A DNA stretch of 64,000 nucleotides from the NCBI GenBank assembly GCA_016197205.1, contig JACPWG010000183.1, positions 124,001 to 188,000 on the forward strand, given 5' to 3'. The position numbers and the translations under genes were made by a program. Below are positions 55,060-63,608 of the stretch, piece after piece. Position 1 is the first letter of the stretch, and each line of letters starts with the position of its first letter. The notes under the pieces are model-generated. The model was not told the DNA's origin, made no database searches, and worked only from the letters and a program-made list of their open reading frames with translations. Origin of the DNA: Planctomycetota bacterium. GTDB taxonomy: Bacteria; Planctomycetota; MHYJ01; WSZJ01; JACPWG01.

Positions 55060-56181
55060 ATGCTTGCGACGCGATCGCCCGCGGCCGAAGAAACCTTCCA
55101 TGGTCGGGTCCTGCCCCTCCTGCGCTCCCCCTCCCTCGCCATCGTCGGGGAATTCCTGGCGGCGCTGCGGAGTCCCCACGCGTGGAACCCGCTCCGGAAC
55201 GGTTACGTCGTCTTCGGCATCCTCTGGGGCCTGCCGATCCCGCTCTTCTCGCTCGGGCTCGACCTCCTCGCGCGCGGTTCGCCGTTCTCCCCGACCGGCC
55301 TCTGGGAGGCCGTCGCCCTGCACCCGATCCACCTTTTTTTTCTCGCCCATCCGCTCATCTTCGGCGTCGTCTTCGGCGCCATGGGGACCGTCCGGCACGC
55401 GAAGGACGCGAAGATCGAGCGGCTCGTCGGCGAACTCGAGGAGCGACTGGGCGAGCTGGCGGTCGCGAACGAGGCCTTGCGCAGCCTGGACAAGCTGAAG
55501 AGCGAGTTCCTGGCGAACGTGAGCCACGAACTCCGGACCCCGCTCGTCTCGATCCGCGGGTATAACGAGATGATCCAGGAAGGGCGGTTCGGCCCGATCA
55601 ACGAGAAGCAGGCCGAGGGCCTCACCATCGCCCTGCGCAACGTGGACCGGCTGCTCGACCTGATCACGGATCTCCTGGACTTCGCGCGGCTCCAGGAAGG
55701 CAAGCGCAGCCTCTCGCTCTCGCGCTTCGACCTGCGCGAGGCCGTCACGGCAGCCGTCACGCTCTTGCGGCCTCGGCTCGAAGAAAAGAGCCTGAAGCTG
55801 ATCCTGCGCCTCCCGGAAGAGCCCTGCGTCCTCGCCGCCGACCGCGACAAACTCGGCCGCATGATCCTGAACCTCCTCGCGAACGCCATGAAGTTCACGG
55901 AGCCGGAAGGGGAGGTGGGGCTGGAGCTGACCCACGGCGAGTCCGGCTATGCCCTCCGCATCTGGGACACCGGCTGCGGCATCCCGGCGCATCTGCACAC
56001 GCGGGTCTTCGAGCGCTTCTGGCAGGGGGACGGCACCTCCCGTCGGAAATACGGCGGGACCGGCCTCGGCCTCGCGATCGTCAAGGAGATCGTCGAGGCC
56101 CACGGCGGCCGCATCGACTTCCAGAGCGCGGAAGGGAAGGGCACCGAGATGCGCGTCTCCTTGCCCAGCAAGGGGACTTGA
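55060..56181 (+). CDS. Membrane histidine kinase
   Basis: 373 residues. Two TM helices (about 50-70 and 88-110) match the diguanylate cyclase's N-terminus. Then comes a coiled coil, HisKA with H156 in FLANVSHELRTPL, and a complete ATPase domain (NLLANAMKF, DTGCGIP, GGTGLGLAIVKEIVEAHGG). It has no separate sensory domain, so the two-helix module itself or a partner must sense the signal. Probably co-transcribed with the receiver upstream. A T8 run at about 55331 encodes Phe-Phe. Confidence 0.94.
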   Translation: MLATRSPAAEETFHGRVLPLLRSPSLAIVGEFLAALRSPHAWNPLRNGYVVFGILWGLPIPLFSLGLDLLARGSPFSPTGLWEAVALHPIHLFFLAHPLIFGVVFGAMGTVRHAKDAKIERLVGELEERLGELAVANEALRSLDKLKSEFLANVSHELRTPLVSIRGYNEMIQEGRFGPINEKQAEGLTIALRNVDRLLDLITDLLDFARLQEGKRSLSLSRFDLREAVTAAVTLLRPRLEEKSLKLILRLPEEPCVLAADRDKLGRMILNLLANAMKFTEPEGEVGLELTHGESGYALRIWDTGCGIPAHLHTRVFERFWQGDGTSRRKYGGTGLGLAIVKEIVEAHGGRIDFQSAEGKGTEMRVSLPSKGT

Positions 56182-56592
56182 GATTTGAGATTTGAGATTT
56201 GAGATTTGAGAGTGGAGAATTGTGATTTCTCGTGACCCGTGTCGCCCGCCCGAATGCCACGGCGACCTCGGACTTCAAGACGTGGCGGCGGCGCGGCCAA
56301 TTCCGAACCGCGACCGTGAGGGAGCGGTCTCAGCGCGTCCTCCGGTTCCCTCGCGTTTGGTCTCGCAACCAATCGCGGCCTGGGGCACATTTCTTGTCGA
56401 AAAAGCAGTCTTCTTCGCGGTTGTAACACCGCTTTCGAATCTGTGAAATCGCCGTTAATCTGTGAAATCTGTGGTTCCCTTTCGTTTTCGGGCACGAGCC
56501 TGACCTGGGACCAGGGACCTGGGATTTGGGATTTGGGATTTGGGATTTGGGATTTGGGATTTGGGATTTTCACCATTGGACCACCGCCCCCG
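56179..56592 (+). repeat. Repeat-filled gap: heptamer tracts and dispersed blocks
   Basis: Contains a tandem (GAGATTT)n tract (56179-56212), the NRDREG-type block (56300-56352) also found at 48562, a CACAGATTT block (56436-56477) and a longer (GGGATTT)n tract (56516-56570). The open frame through it is not coding; the next gene starts at 56593. Confidence 0.75.
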
Positions 56593-57981
56593 ATGATCAA
56601 TGATTCCCCCTCGCCCGCCCCGGCGCCTTCGCCCTCGCCCCCGCACCCCACCGACGGCGCCCTCGACGTGCCCGGGCTCCTGCTCCTGAACGACATCCTC
56701 GAGAAGATGAACCAGGGCAACACCCTCGACGAAGTGTTCGAGGCGACCTACGCCCGGCTGCGGGCGCTCCTGCCTTACAATCGAGTCGCCATCGCGCTCG
56801 CGAGCCCGGGCGGCGATCGCGTGACCCTCGTCGCGTGCCGGAGCGACGGGCCCACGCAATTGTCCCTCGGCTACTCGGGCCGGATCGCCGGCTCCAGCCT
56901 GGAGGACGTCCTTCGCCGCGGCCGGCCCCGTATCCTGAACGACCTCGAGGACTACCTCGCTCAGAAGCCGCAGTCCGAGTCCACCCGCCTCATGGTGCGC
57001 GAAGGAATGCGTTCCAGCCTCACGCTCCCTCTCCTCGTGAAGGGGCGTCCGGTCGGGATCATCTTTTTTTCGAGCCGCGATCGGAACGCCTACGGCGCCG
57101 CGCACGAGCTGCTGTTGCGGCAGGTCGCGGGCCACATCGCGATCCTGGTGGAGAAGGCGCGGCTCACCGCGGAGCGCGAGCGGGCGCAGGAGGAGCTGCG
57201 TCGGGCCAACCTCGAGCTGGAGGCGCGCATCCGGGAGCGGACCGTGCTGCTCGAGGACCTCGCGCGCAAGAACGAACACTTGCGTACGACGCAGGAGGCG
57301 CTCGTCAGCTCCGCACGGCTCGCGGCCGTCGGCGAGATGGCGGCCTCCATCGCCCACGAGATCAAGAACCCCCTCGCGGGGATCAGCGGTGCGATCCAGG
57401 TCATGCGGGACGGCCTGGACCCGGGCCATCCGCACCGCGAGATCATGAAGGAGGTCCTCGCCCAGGTCCACCGCCTCGACCAGACCGTCCGCGACCTCCT
57501 GGCCTTCTCGCGGCCGAGCCGGCCCTCGAAGGTCCCGCTCGACCTCGCCGCCGTCGTCGCGCGCATCCGGCCGATCCTCGAAGGGGACCCCGCCCTCTCC
57601 GGGCTCGTCGTCGAGGCGGCGGCGCTCGACGCCCTCGGGCCCGTCGACGCGGACCCGCACCTCGTGGAGGACGTGCTCTTCAACCTGCTCACGAACGCCG
57701 CTCACGCGATGCCCGGCGGCGGGGCCGTCACCATCTCCGGGACCGCCCTCCCGCACGCTGTGGAGATCCACGTGCTCGACCGCGGCTGCGGCCTTTCCGC
57801 CGACGTCCGGGGGCGGCTGTTCCGCCCGTTCTTCACGACGAAGGTCCGCGGCACCGGCCTCGGGCTTGCCATTTGCCAGAAGATCATGGAGGCACACGGC
57901 GGCGCGATTCGCGCGGAAAACGCCCCGGAGGGGGGAACCGTAGTGACCCTTACCTTCCCGAGATCGAGGATAGAGCCATGA
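56593..57981 (+). CDS. GAF-containing NtrB-like histidine kinase
   Basis: 462 residues from the ATG at 56593; upstream frame is repeat sequence. A disordered Pro-rich start, a GAF domain (about 35-200, LLPYNRVAIAL, SSLTLPLLVKGRPVGIIFF), a coiled coil and an NtrB-type kinase core with H in AASIAHEIKNPLAG, then NLLTNAAHAM, DRGCGL and GTGLGLAICQKIMEAHGG. Soluble. It overlaps the NtrC-like gene by ATGA, so the two are a coupled pair. The GAF domain may bind a small ligand or haem. Confidence 0.94.
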   Translation: MINDSPSPAPAPSPSPPHPTDGALDVPGLLLLNDILEKMNQGNTLDEVFEATYARLRALLPYNRVAIALASPGGDRVTLVACRSDGPTQLSLGYSGRIAGSSLEDVLRRGRPRILNDLEDYLAQKPQSESTRLMVREGMRSSLTLPLLVKGRPVGIIFFSSRDRNAYGAAHELLLRQVAGHIAILVEKARLTAERERAQEELRRANLELEARIRERTVLLEDLARKNEHLRTTQEALVSSARLAAVGEMAASIAHEIKNPLAGISGAIQVMRDGLDPGHPHREIMKEVLAQVHRLDQTVRDLLAFSRPSRPSKVPLDLAAVVARIRPILEGDPALSGLVVEAAALDALGPVDADPHLVEDVLFNLLTNAAHAMPGGGAVTISGTALPHAVEIHVLDRGCGLSADVRGRLFRPFFTTKVRGTGLGLAICQKIMEAHGGAIRAENAPEGGTVVTLTFPRSRIEP

Positions 57982-59477
57982 CCGCGCCGACCATTCTGAT
58001 CGTCGACGACGAAAAACTGATTCGCTGGTCCCTCGCCGAGCGCCTCAAGAAGGAGGGCTTCGGCACCGTCGAGGCCGGCGACGGCGTGACCGCGCTCGAG
58101 CACGTGAAGAACCTCGAAGGGGAGCTGGTCCTGCTCGACCTGCGGCTGCCGGACACTGACGGGATCCGCCTCTTGAAGCAGATCCGCGCCGTGAACGCGG
58201 ACCTGCCCGTCATCATGATCACCGCCTACGGCACCGTCGAGGTCGCCGTCGAGGCGATGAAGCTCGGCGCCTACGACTACGTGGCCAAGCCCTTCAACAT
58301 GGACGAGCTGGTCATCACCGTGCAGCGCGCGCTGGAGGCCTCGACCCTCCGCCGCGAGGTGCTCGATATCCGCCGGTCGCAGAAGGAGCGGTTCGGCATC
58401 CGCAACATCCTGGGCACTTCCGCCTCGCTCAAGGAGGCCGTCTCGCTCATCGAACGCGTCGGCCGGAGCGACGCCACGACGATCCTCCTCCTCGGCGAAT
58501 CGGGCACGGGGAAGGATCTGATGGCGCGCGCGATCCATTACGAGAGCCGGCGCGCCGAGCGGCCCTTCATGACGATCACCTGCACCACGATCCAGGAGAC
58601 CCTGCTCGAAAGCGAGCTCTTCGGCCACGAGAAGGGCGCATTCACGGACGCGCGCAATCTGAAGCAAGGCCTCTTCGAGCTGGCGAGCGGCGGCACCGTC
58701 TTCCTGGACGAGATCGGCGACATGCCGCTTTCGCTGCAGGCGAAGCTCCTCCGTTTCCTGGAGGACAAGGCCTTCAAGCGGCTGGGGGGCGTGGTGGACA
58801 TCCGCGTGGACGTGCGGGTCATCGCCGCGACCCACCGCGACATCGAGAAGATGATTCGCGAAGGGCGCTTCCGGGAGGACCTCTTCTATCGCCTGAACAT
58901 CGTCCCGATCCGGCTGCCCCCCCTGCGGGAGCGCAAGGAGGACGTGGAGGCGCTGGCACTGCACTTCGTGCGCCACTACTCGCGCGAGCTCTCGCGCAAG
59001 GTGACCGGCCTCGCCCCCCGGGCCGTGGAGGCGCTGGCGGCCTACAACTGGCCGGGCAACGTCCGCGAGCTGCGCAACTCGATGGAGCGCGCCGTGCTCC
59101 TCGGCTCGGACGACGTGGTGACGCTGGAGGACCTGCCGCAGGAAGTGCGGAAGGGCGTCGCGCCGCCGGAACGCAAGGGCCGCCTCTACATCCTCCCGCG
59201 CGAGGGGATCGTCTTCGACGACGTGGAGAAGGACCTCGTCCTGCAGGCGCTGGAATTCACCGACTGGAACCAGACGCGCTCGGCCGAGCTGCTCGGCATG
59301 AGCCGCGACCAGATCCGCTACCGCATCGAGAAGTTCGCGCTCGTCGCGCCGGGTCGCGAGGGCGCGGCGGGGGGCGGCGCGGGCGGCGCGGCGACCGCGC
59401 TGGGTGCCGTCGGTCGCGAGGGGCCGCCCGCGAAGAACGGCGCGTCGCGGGACTCGTCGACGCGGGTGGGGGGGTGA
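57978..59477 (+). CDS. NtrC-family sigma-54-dependent response regulator
   Basis: 499 residues. Receiver with D54 and K104; AAA+ domain with Walker A GESGTGKD (173-180) and Walker B in VFLDEIGD (241-248); C-terminal Fis-type helix-turn-helix (about 412-450, NQTRSAELLGMSRDQIRYRIEKF). The sigma-54 loop reads GAFTDA (220-225) instead of GAFTGA, a single change at position five. A disordered Gly/Ala tail follows. It should activate sigma-54 promoters under control of the overlapping kinase. Confidence 0.94.
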   Translation: MTAPTILIVDDEKLIRWSLAERLKKEGFGTVEAGDGVTALEHVKNLEGELVLLDLRLPDTDGIRLLKQIRAVNADLPVIMITAYGTVEVAVEAMKLGAYDYVAKPFNMDELVITVQRALEASTLRREVLDIRRSQKERFGIRNILGTSASLKEAVSLIERVGRSDATTILLLGESGTGKDLMARAIHYESRRAERPFMTITCTTIQETLLESELFGHEKGAFTDARNLKQGLFELASGGTVFLDEIGDMPLSLQAKLLRFLEDKAFKRLGGVVDIRVDVRVIAATHRDIEKMIREGRFREDLFYRLNIVPIRLPPLRERKEDVEALALHFVRHYSRELSRKVTGLAPRAVEALAAYNWPGNVRELRNSMERAVLLGSDDVVTLEDLPQEVRKGVAPPERKGRLYILPREGIVFDDVEKDLVLQALEFTDWNQTRSAELLGMSRDQIRYRIEKFALVAPGREGAAGGGAGGAATALGAVGREGPPAKNGASRDSSTRVGG

Positions 59478-59659
59478 GTGAGCGAGACGACGCGGATTGT
59501 AGTGTCTCGCCGGGGCAGCCCGACTTCCCACTCGTGCGCAAGTGGCCACGCCTTAGAGGGAGTTGACCCCGCCAACGGGCGCACGTTGAGGGGGTGCAAT
59601 TCTTCGCTTGAGTGTGCAGAGCTATCGACGACGATCGTGGGGTGCGAACTGAGTATCCT

Positions 59660-60112
59660 GTTCCCGAAGTAGACATTAATCCCGATTCGACAGATGAAGT
59701 GCCTGCCCTGATCCTCGCTCATGTGGAAGACCAGTACGATGTTGGGGTGCTGGAACAGGGCGGCGGACTGCGCTTCGCGTCTTTGAAGCGGGCGAGCGCT
59801 TGGCGATCCGGCGTGGCGTGTTTGGGGAGCAGCTTGAGCGCCCCGGGACACTTCAGGGCGAGTTGTTCGGCAAGGTAGACGGCGCCCATGCCGCCCCAGC
59901 CGAGGAGCCAGCGGAACTGAAAATCGCCCGCGAGAAGGGCCTGAGCCTGGGCCGGGTCCGGATCGCGGGAGTCGCCGTGGCCCAGTGGCAGGGGCGGCAC
60001 CTGTAGGGCACCCCACTAGGCGTTCACGGCCAAGTGAAGTTTTGCTGCCCGTTCCTGGGTCAGGTAGCCCTTCAGGAGGAAGAGGGCGGCAAGTTCTGGC
60101 CGGCTCGACGTG
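59660..60112 (-). pseudogene. Decayed Ser/Thr protein kinase gene
   Basis: Reading leftward from 60112: a helical module ELAALFLLKGYLTQERAAKL like those of the giant kinase at 4.4 kb, a TAG stop, then a kinase P-loop GWGGMGAVYLAEQ with ALKLLPKHATPDR. A frameshift near 59780 moves to SAALFQHPNIVLVFHMSEDQGRHFI, after which homology ends. HRD and DFG are missing. At least three lesions make it a clear pseudogene. The neighbouring 59480-59660 and 60113-60500 hold no gene and look less GC-rich than the rest. Confidence 0.75.
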
Positions 60113-60501
60113 GCAGCTCGCTGGGGAAGCCGGGAGGGGAGAGGGTTGAATTTCACGTCCCCGGAGTTTCTGGAATTCACCCCGAATCCGGCCGAACAGG
60201 TTTGTCACCGCAGCTCGAACAAAAAATCGGGCTTGCTTGCTGTTGTGCGGACGCGTAGAATCGGGTCACGGGACAGCCCGGCGACCTCTGGTGGCCCTAC
60301 CCGGGGTAGGTGCCAGCCCCCGGCGGCTGGCGCGTGCCCGAAGTTGAGCCCCGCCACGCAGGTCGTCCCCCGGCCCGGTCCAGTGCGACGCCGCCCGGTT
60401 TTACAGCTTCCGATTCCCCTTCCCCCCCTGTTTCATGTTTGTGCCCGCAAGGGTCTTTCAGCCGACTGACGTACAGATGGCAGCATGAAAAGGAGCGCGC
60501 C

Positions 60502-60549
60502 ATGGTGGGCGAGGTCCTGGTTGGAAGTGATCGGCTCGTCGCACGATGA
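60502..60549 (+). CDS. Possible 15-codon leader ORF upstream of the defence operon
   Basis: A strong AAAAGGAG (60488-60495) is placed 6 bp before an ATG that opens MVGEVLVGSDRLVAR and stops with TGA at 60547-60549. That TGA overlaps the ATG of the next gene (ATGA). The following gene has no good ribosome binding site of its own, so it may be translated by coupling from this leader. The peptide has no similarity I recognise. Confidence 0.45.
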   Translation: MVGEVLVGSDRLVAR

Positions 60550-62771
60550 GTGCAGAAGGGCCGGCAACCAACGGCGCGGCGAGCCGCACGAGAGTGGACT
60601 TCGGGATCGTCACCGTGCTGGAGGGTGACCTCGACGCTGTATTGGCGCACATCCCGCCCTACCGCACCGTGTCCGGTCGTCGGCTGTACAACCTGTGCCA
60701 CCTGGAGACGGTAGCTGGCGACACCTACGAGATCGCAGTCGTGCGTACCCTCGAGAGGGGGGCCGTCGAGGCCAGCGAAGTCGTCCGCGATCTCCTGGAG
60801 GAGCTGTCTCCGAGTTGGCTGCTCATCGTCGGGATCGCTGGAGGTGTGCGTTCCTCTGGTATCGATTTGGGCGACGTCGTGGTCTCCACGCGCATCGCTG
60901 AGATGATTGCCACGGCACGGGGGGCGTCCGGCGGTGGGCGCCGGTACTCCGCGGGCGGGGGGGTGATCGCTCGGGATGCGGCAAGCGTCGTCGCAAATCT
61001 CCCAGCCCTCAAGCAGGCCCTGGCCGGTTGGAACAAATTGTCGGTTCCGCGTCCGTCCTCCGGTGGCAAGCGCTTGTCAAGGGTTACTTCGGGTGTGATC
61101 GCGTCCAGCGATCACATCATCCTCGACGAACTGATCCTCCACTCGTGGATGGAACGAGTCCGCGGAATCAAAGCGGTCGAAATGGAAGCGGCGGGAGCAT
61201 ACCGAGTCGCGAGCATGCGCAGCGTCCCGTTCATCGCCATTCGAGGCATCGCGGATCTGATCGGGACCCCCAAAGCGGATGACTGGCGTCTCTACGCGAG
61301 TCACGCAGCAGCCTCGTTTACGGCCGCATTTCTGCGCACGCGTCCGATCGTGCCACGTTCGTCCAGAACCCATGGAACCGCCGTCGTTGCACCGATCCTC
61401 GAGAGTACTCTCGCGTCGCGCGATCAACGGCCGTTCCACTTCAACGAGCTTCGCCTCACCGATGTGCGTGGATTCGACAGGCTCGTTCTGCCTGTCTCCA
61501 GCCCGTCGAAGGACCGGGGACAGTGGCAAATCCTCCTTGGCGCGAACGGGGTAGGCAAGACGACGATTCTCCGCGCCTTGGCGCTCTCGCTCTCCTCCGG
61601 AGAGGTCGTCCAAGCTCTCTTAGGGCGCCTTGGCGTTGCCTCGCCCATGGTCCGCCTGGGGGCGACGAACGCAACCATCGAAATCGAATGTCCTGCAGGC
61701 TATCTTCCCCGCGTCGTCCTGAGTGCTGGCGAGACGGGTGATCGCCTCGAACATCGACGCGGAGGCGAGGTCTCGGCCCCATTCACCGTCGCCTATGGAT
61801 GCCGCCGCGGGTCGGCCCTCGGAGGCTCTTCGCGCGAGGTAAACGCCTCCTCTCCACTGAGTGCCGTGGAGACCCTGTTCTACGAAGGGGCCGGCCTCGT
61901 CCATGCTGAGACGTGGCTGAAGGAGCGAAAGCTCGCTGCTACGCTGAGTCCTGGCTCACCCGAGGAGGCCTTTTTCAATGCGCTCATCGCGACGTTGACA
62001 GATCTCCTCCCCGGCGTTACCGAAATCCGAGTGGCCGCTGACCTGGTTGAGGTCGAAGGACCGCAGGTCGGACGTATCCCGTTTGGTGCGCTCAGCGATG
62101 GCTACCTCACTACTGCGGGTTGGGTGCTGGATATGATCGCGCGGTGGGCCGAGGACGCCAAGCGGCGCGGCGTTGCGCTGGATGGATCATTTCATGAGCA
62201 AATGACTGGACTCGCAATTGTTGACGAGATCGATTTGCACCTGCACCCGCAATGGCAGCGCGACGTAGTTGCGGTAGTTCGGGGGCTTTTTCCGCGGATG
62301 AGCTTCGTAGTCACAACGCACAACCCTCTCACACTCCTCGGGGGGCGCCCCGGTGAGATCCACGTCCTGCTGCGGGACCCGACTGCCGACTGCATCGCCG
62401 TCCGACAGCGCGATCTGCCGCCTGGAGCCGGCGCAGAGCGCATTCTGACCGGCGAGTGGTTCGGGCTCGCGTCGACTTTGGACGACGACACTCTGAAGGT
62501 CCTTGAGAAGCACCGTCGGTTGCTGAGGACCGGATCGCCCGACTCTCCTGCTGCGAGGAAGATCGAGGCTGTGCTCAACGCGAGGTTGGGGTCGTACGCC
62601 GTGACGTCGGTCGAGCGCTTGGCGCAGAGCGCGGCGGCACAGGTCCTCGTCGAAGACGCGCGCAATCTCTCCGCCGAAGATCGTGAGGCCGCGCGAGTGA
62701 AGATTGCCGACCTCCTTCGAGCCTCGGCTCAGCCGCAGAAGGAGCGACGTCGGAGACGGAAGGCGAATTGA
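60546..62771 (+). CDS. Fusion of nucleoside-phosphorylase-like domain and PtuA-like ABC ATPase
   Basis: 741 residues. Residues about 16-265 form a PNP/UDP-phosphorylase fold domain: VDFGIVTVLEGD, GIAGGV (96-101), IDLGDVVVS, VEMEAAGAY (211-219) and RGIADLIG (233-240) with candidate catalytic D237. Residues about 297-690 form an ABC-type ATPase: Walker A GANGVGKTT (332-340), signature LSDG (517 on), Walker B LAIVDEIDLHLHP (D560, E561) and H-loop TTHNP (H592). This resembles the PtuA subunit of Septu and related AAA_21 ATPases. In Detocs and some CBASS systems, immune PNP-like domains degrade ATP. The HNH gene 12 bp downstream completes a Septu-like pair. Lower GC suggests transfer. Confidence 0.85.
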   Translation: MSAEGPATNGAASRTRVDFGIVTVLEGDLDAVLAHIPPYRTVSGRRLYNLCHLETVAGDTYEIAVVRTLERGAVEASEVVRDLLEELSPSWLLIVGIAGGVRSSGIDLGDVVVSTRIAEMIATARGASGGGRRYSAGGGVIARDAASVVANLPALKQALAGWNKLSVPRPSSGGKRLSRVTSGVIASSDHIILDELILHSWMERVRGIKAVEMEAAGAYRVASMRSVPFIAIRGIADLIGTPKADDWRLYASHAAASFTAAFLRTRPIVPRSSRTHGTAVVAPILESTLASRDQRPFHFNELRLTDVRGFDRLVLPVSSPSKDRGQWQILLGANGVGKTTILRALALSLSSGEVVQALLGRLGVASPMVRLGATNATIEIECPAGYLPRVVLSAGETGDRLEHRRGGEVSAPFTVAYGCRRGSALGGSSREVNASSPLSAVETLFYEGAGLVHAETWLKERKLAATLSPGSPEEAFFNALIATLTDLLPGVTEIRVAADLVEVEGPQVGRIPFGALSDGYLTTAGWVLDMIARWAEDAKRRGVALDGSFHEQMTGLAIVDEIDLHLHPQWQRDVVAVVRGLFPRMSFVVTTHNPLTLLGGRPGEIHVLLRDPTADCIAVRQRDLPPGAGAERILTGEWFGLASTLDDDTLKVLEKHRRLLRTGSPDSPAARKIEAVLNARLGSYAVTSVERLAQSAAAQVLVEDARNLSAEDREAARVKIADLLRASAQPQKERRRRRKAN

Positions 62772-62783
62772 TCGAGGTCTGGC

Positions 62784-63608
62784 GTGCTGCTATTCAAGGG
62801 TCCCAAGTGGCCGACTGGCTTTGCGAACGAGGTGCGGGCCGCCGAAGAAGTCGTACGGAAGGACATTGCGGCGGGGCGCGCCCCAAGGTTCGACGAGCGG
62901 ATCTGGAAGCGGCACAAGTCCGCGTTCATCGCGGCACAACACGGCAAGTGCGGCTACTGCGAGGTGTCGTCGCTCAATCATCCCGGCGCGGTCGAGCACT
63001 ACGCTCCCAAGTCCGCCATTCAGGAGTTGGCTGCCGAGGGCGCCGAGTTGGCTCCCACCGCCACTGTCCACAAGCGCAAGACCCGAACTCTGTGCGACAC
63101 TGGCTACTGGTGGCTGGCATACAACTGGGACAATTGGCTCTTTGCGTGCGAACGTTGCAATTCGGCCTGGAAGCGGGGACTATTCCCGATCCGTGAAAAA
63201 CGGCGGATGCTGCCACCCCGGCGTGGCATGAAGGAGACCCCGCTCTTGCTAAACCCATTCGGCACTGTCGAGCCCAGCGACCATTTGTGCTTCAGCCGTG
63301 TCGGCCAGGTGTCCACGCGCGATCACAGCGATCACGGAGATGCGACCATCCAGGTGTGCGGGCTTGATCGCGAGTCACTTCGGCGCGTCCGCGAGGGCAT
63401 CGCCGCAGACACGTACCGCCATGTGGATCGCCTCTTCGTCGGGCTCCTTGAACGCAATGTCAGGAAAGCGCATGATGCAGTTGATGATTTGCTGTCGCTC
63501 GGCACCGAGACGCGGGCGCATGCCGGCATGGTTCGGTCAATCGTGCGAGCGCAGTTGGGTCTTCCGTGGACGGACTTAAAACGCCTCCTACCTTTAACTG
63601 GCCTATAG
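62784..63608 (+). CDS. PtuB-like HNH endonuclease
   Basis: 274 residues from a GTG at 62784 (GAGG upstream). The HNH/treble-clef core spans about 50-135: C56-x2-C59 (KCGYCE), H72 in AVEHYAPKS, NWDNWLFACERCN with C122 and C125, N126 and K130. The layout (CGYC, H-x-x-PKS, L-C-x-x-CN-x-x-K) is that of TIGR02646/PtuB nucleases that accompany PtuA-type ATPases or retrons. It probably cuts DNA or tRNA when released or triggered by the ATPase. It lies 12 bp after the fusion gene, in the same operon. Confidence 0.85.
   Translation: MLLFKGPKWPTGFANEVRAAEEVVRKDIAAGRAPRFDERIWKRHKSAFIAAQHGKCGYCEVSSLNHPGAVEHYAPKSAIQELAAEGAELAPTATVHKRKTRTLCDTGYWWLAYNWDNWLFACERCNSAWKRGLFPIREKRRMLPPRRGMKETPLLLNPFGTVEPSDHLCFSRVGQVSTRDHSDHGDATIQVCGLDRESLRRVREGIAADTYRHVDRLFVGLLERNVRKAHDAVDDLLSLGTETRAHAGMVRSIVRAQLGLPWTDLKRLLPLTGL

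Noticed and set aside
56516..56570. CRISPR-like array
   Set aside because: The units are 7 bp in direct tandem without spacers. No repeat-spacer pattern and no cas gene exist anywhere in the window.
60000..63608. Retron system, since HNH and ATPase pairs also occur with retrons
   Set aside because: No reverse transcriptase is present in the window, and no msr/msd-like folded RNA could be recognised upstream. The pair alone fits Septu better.
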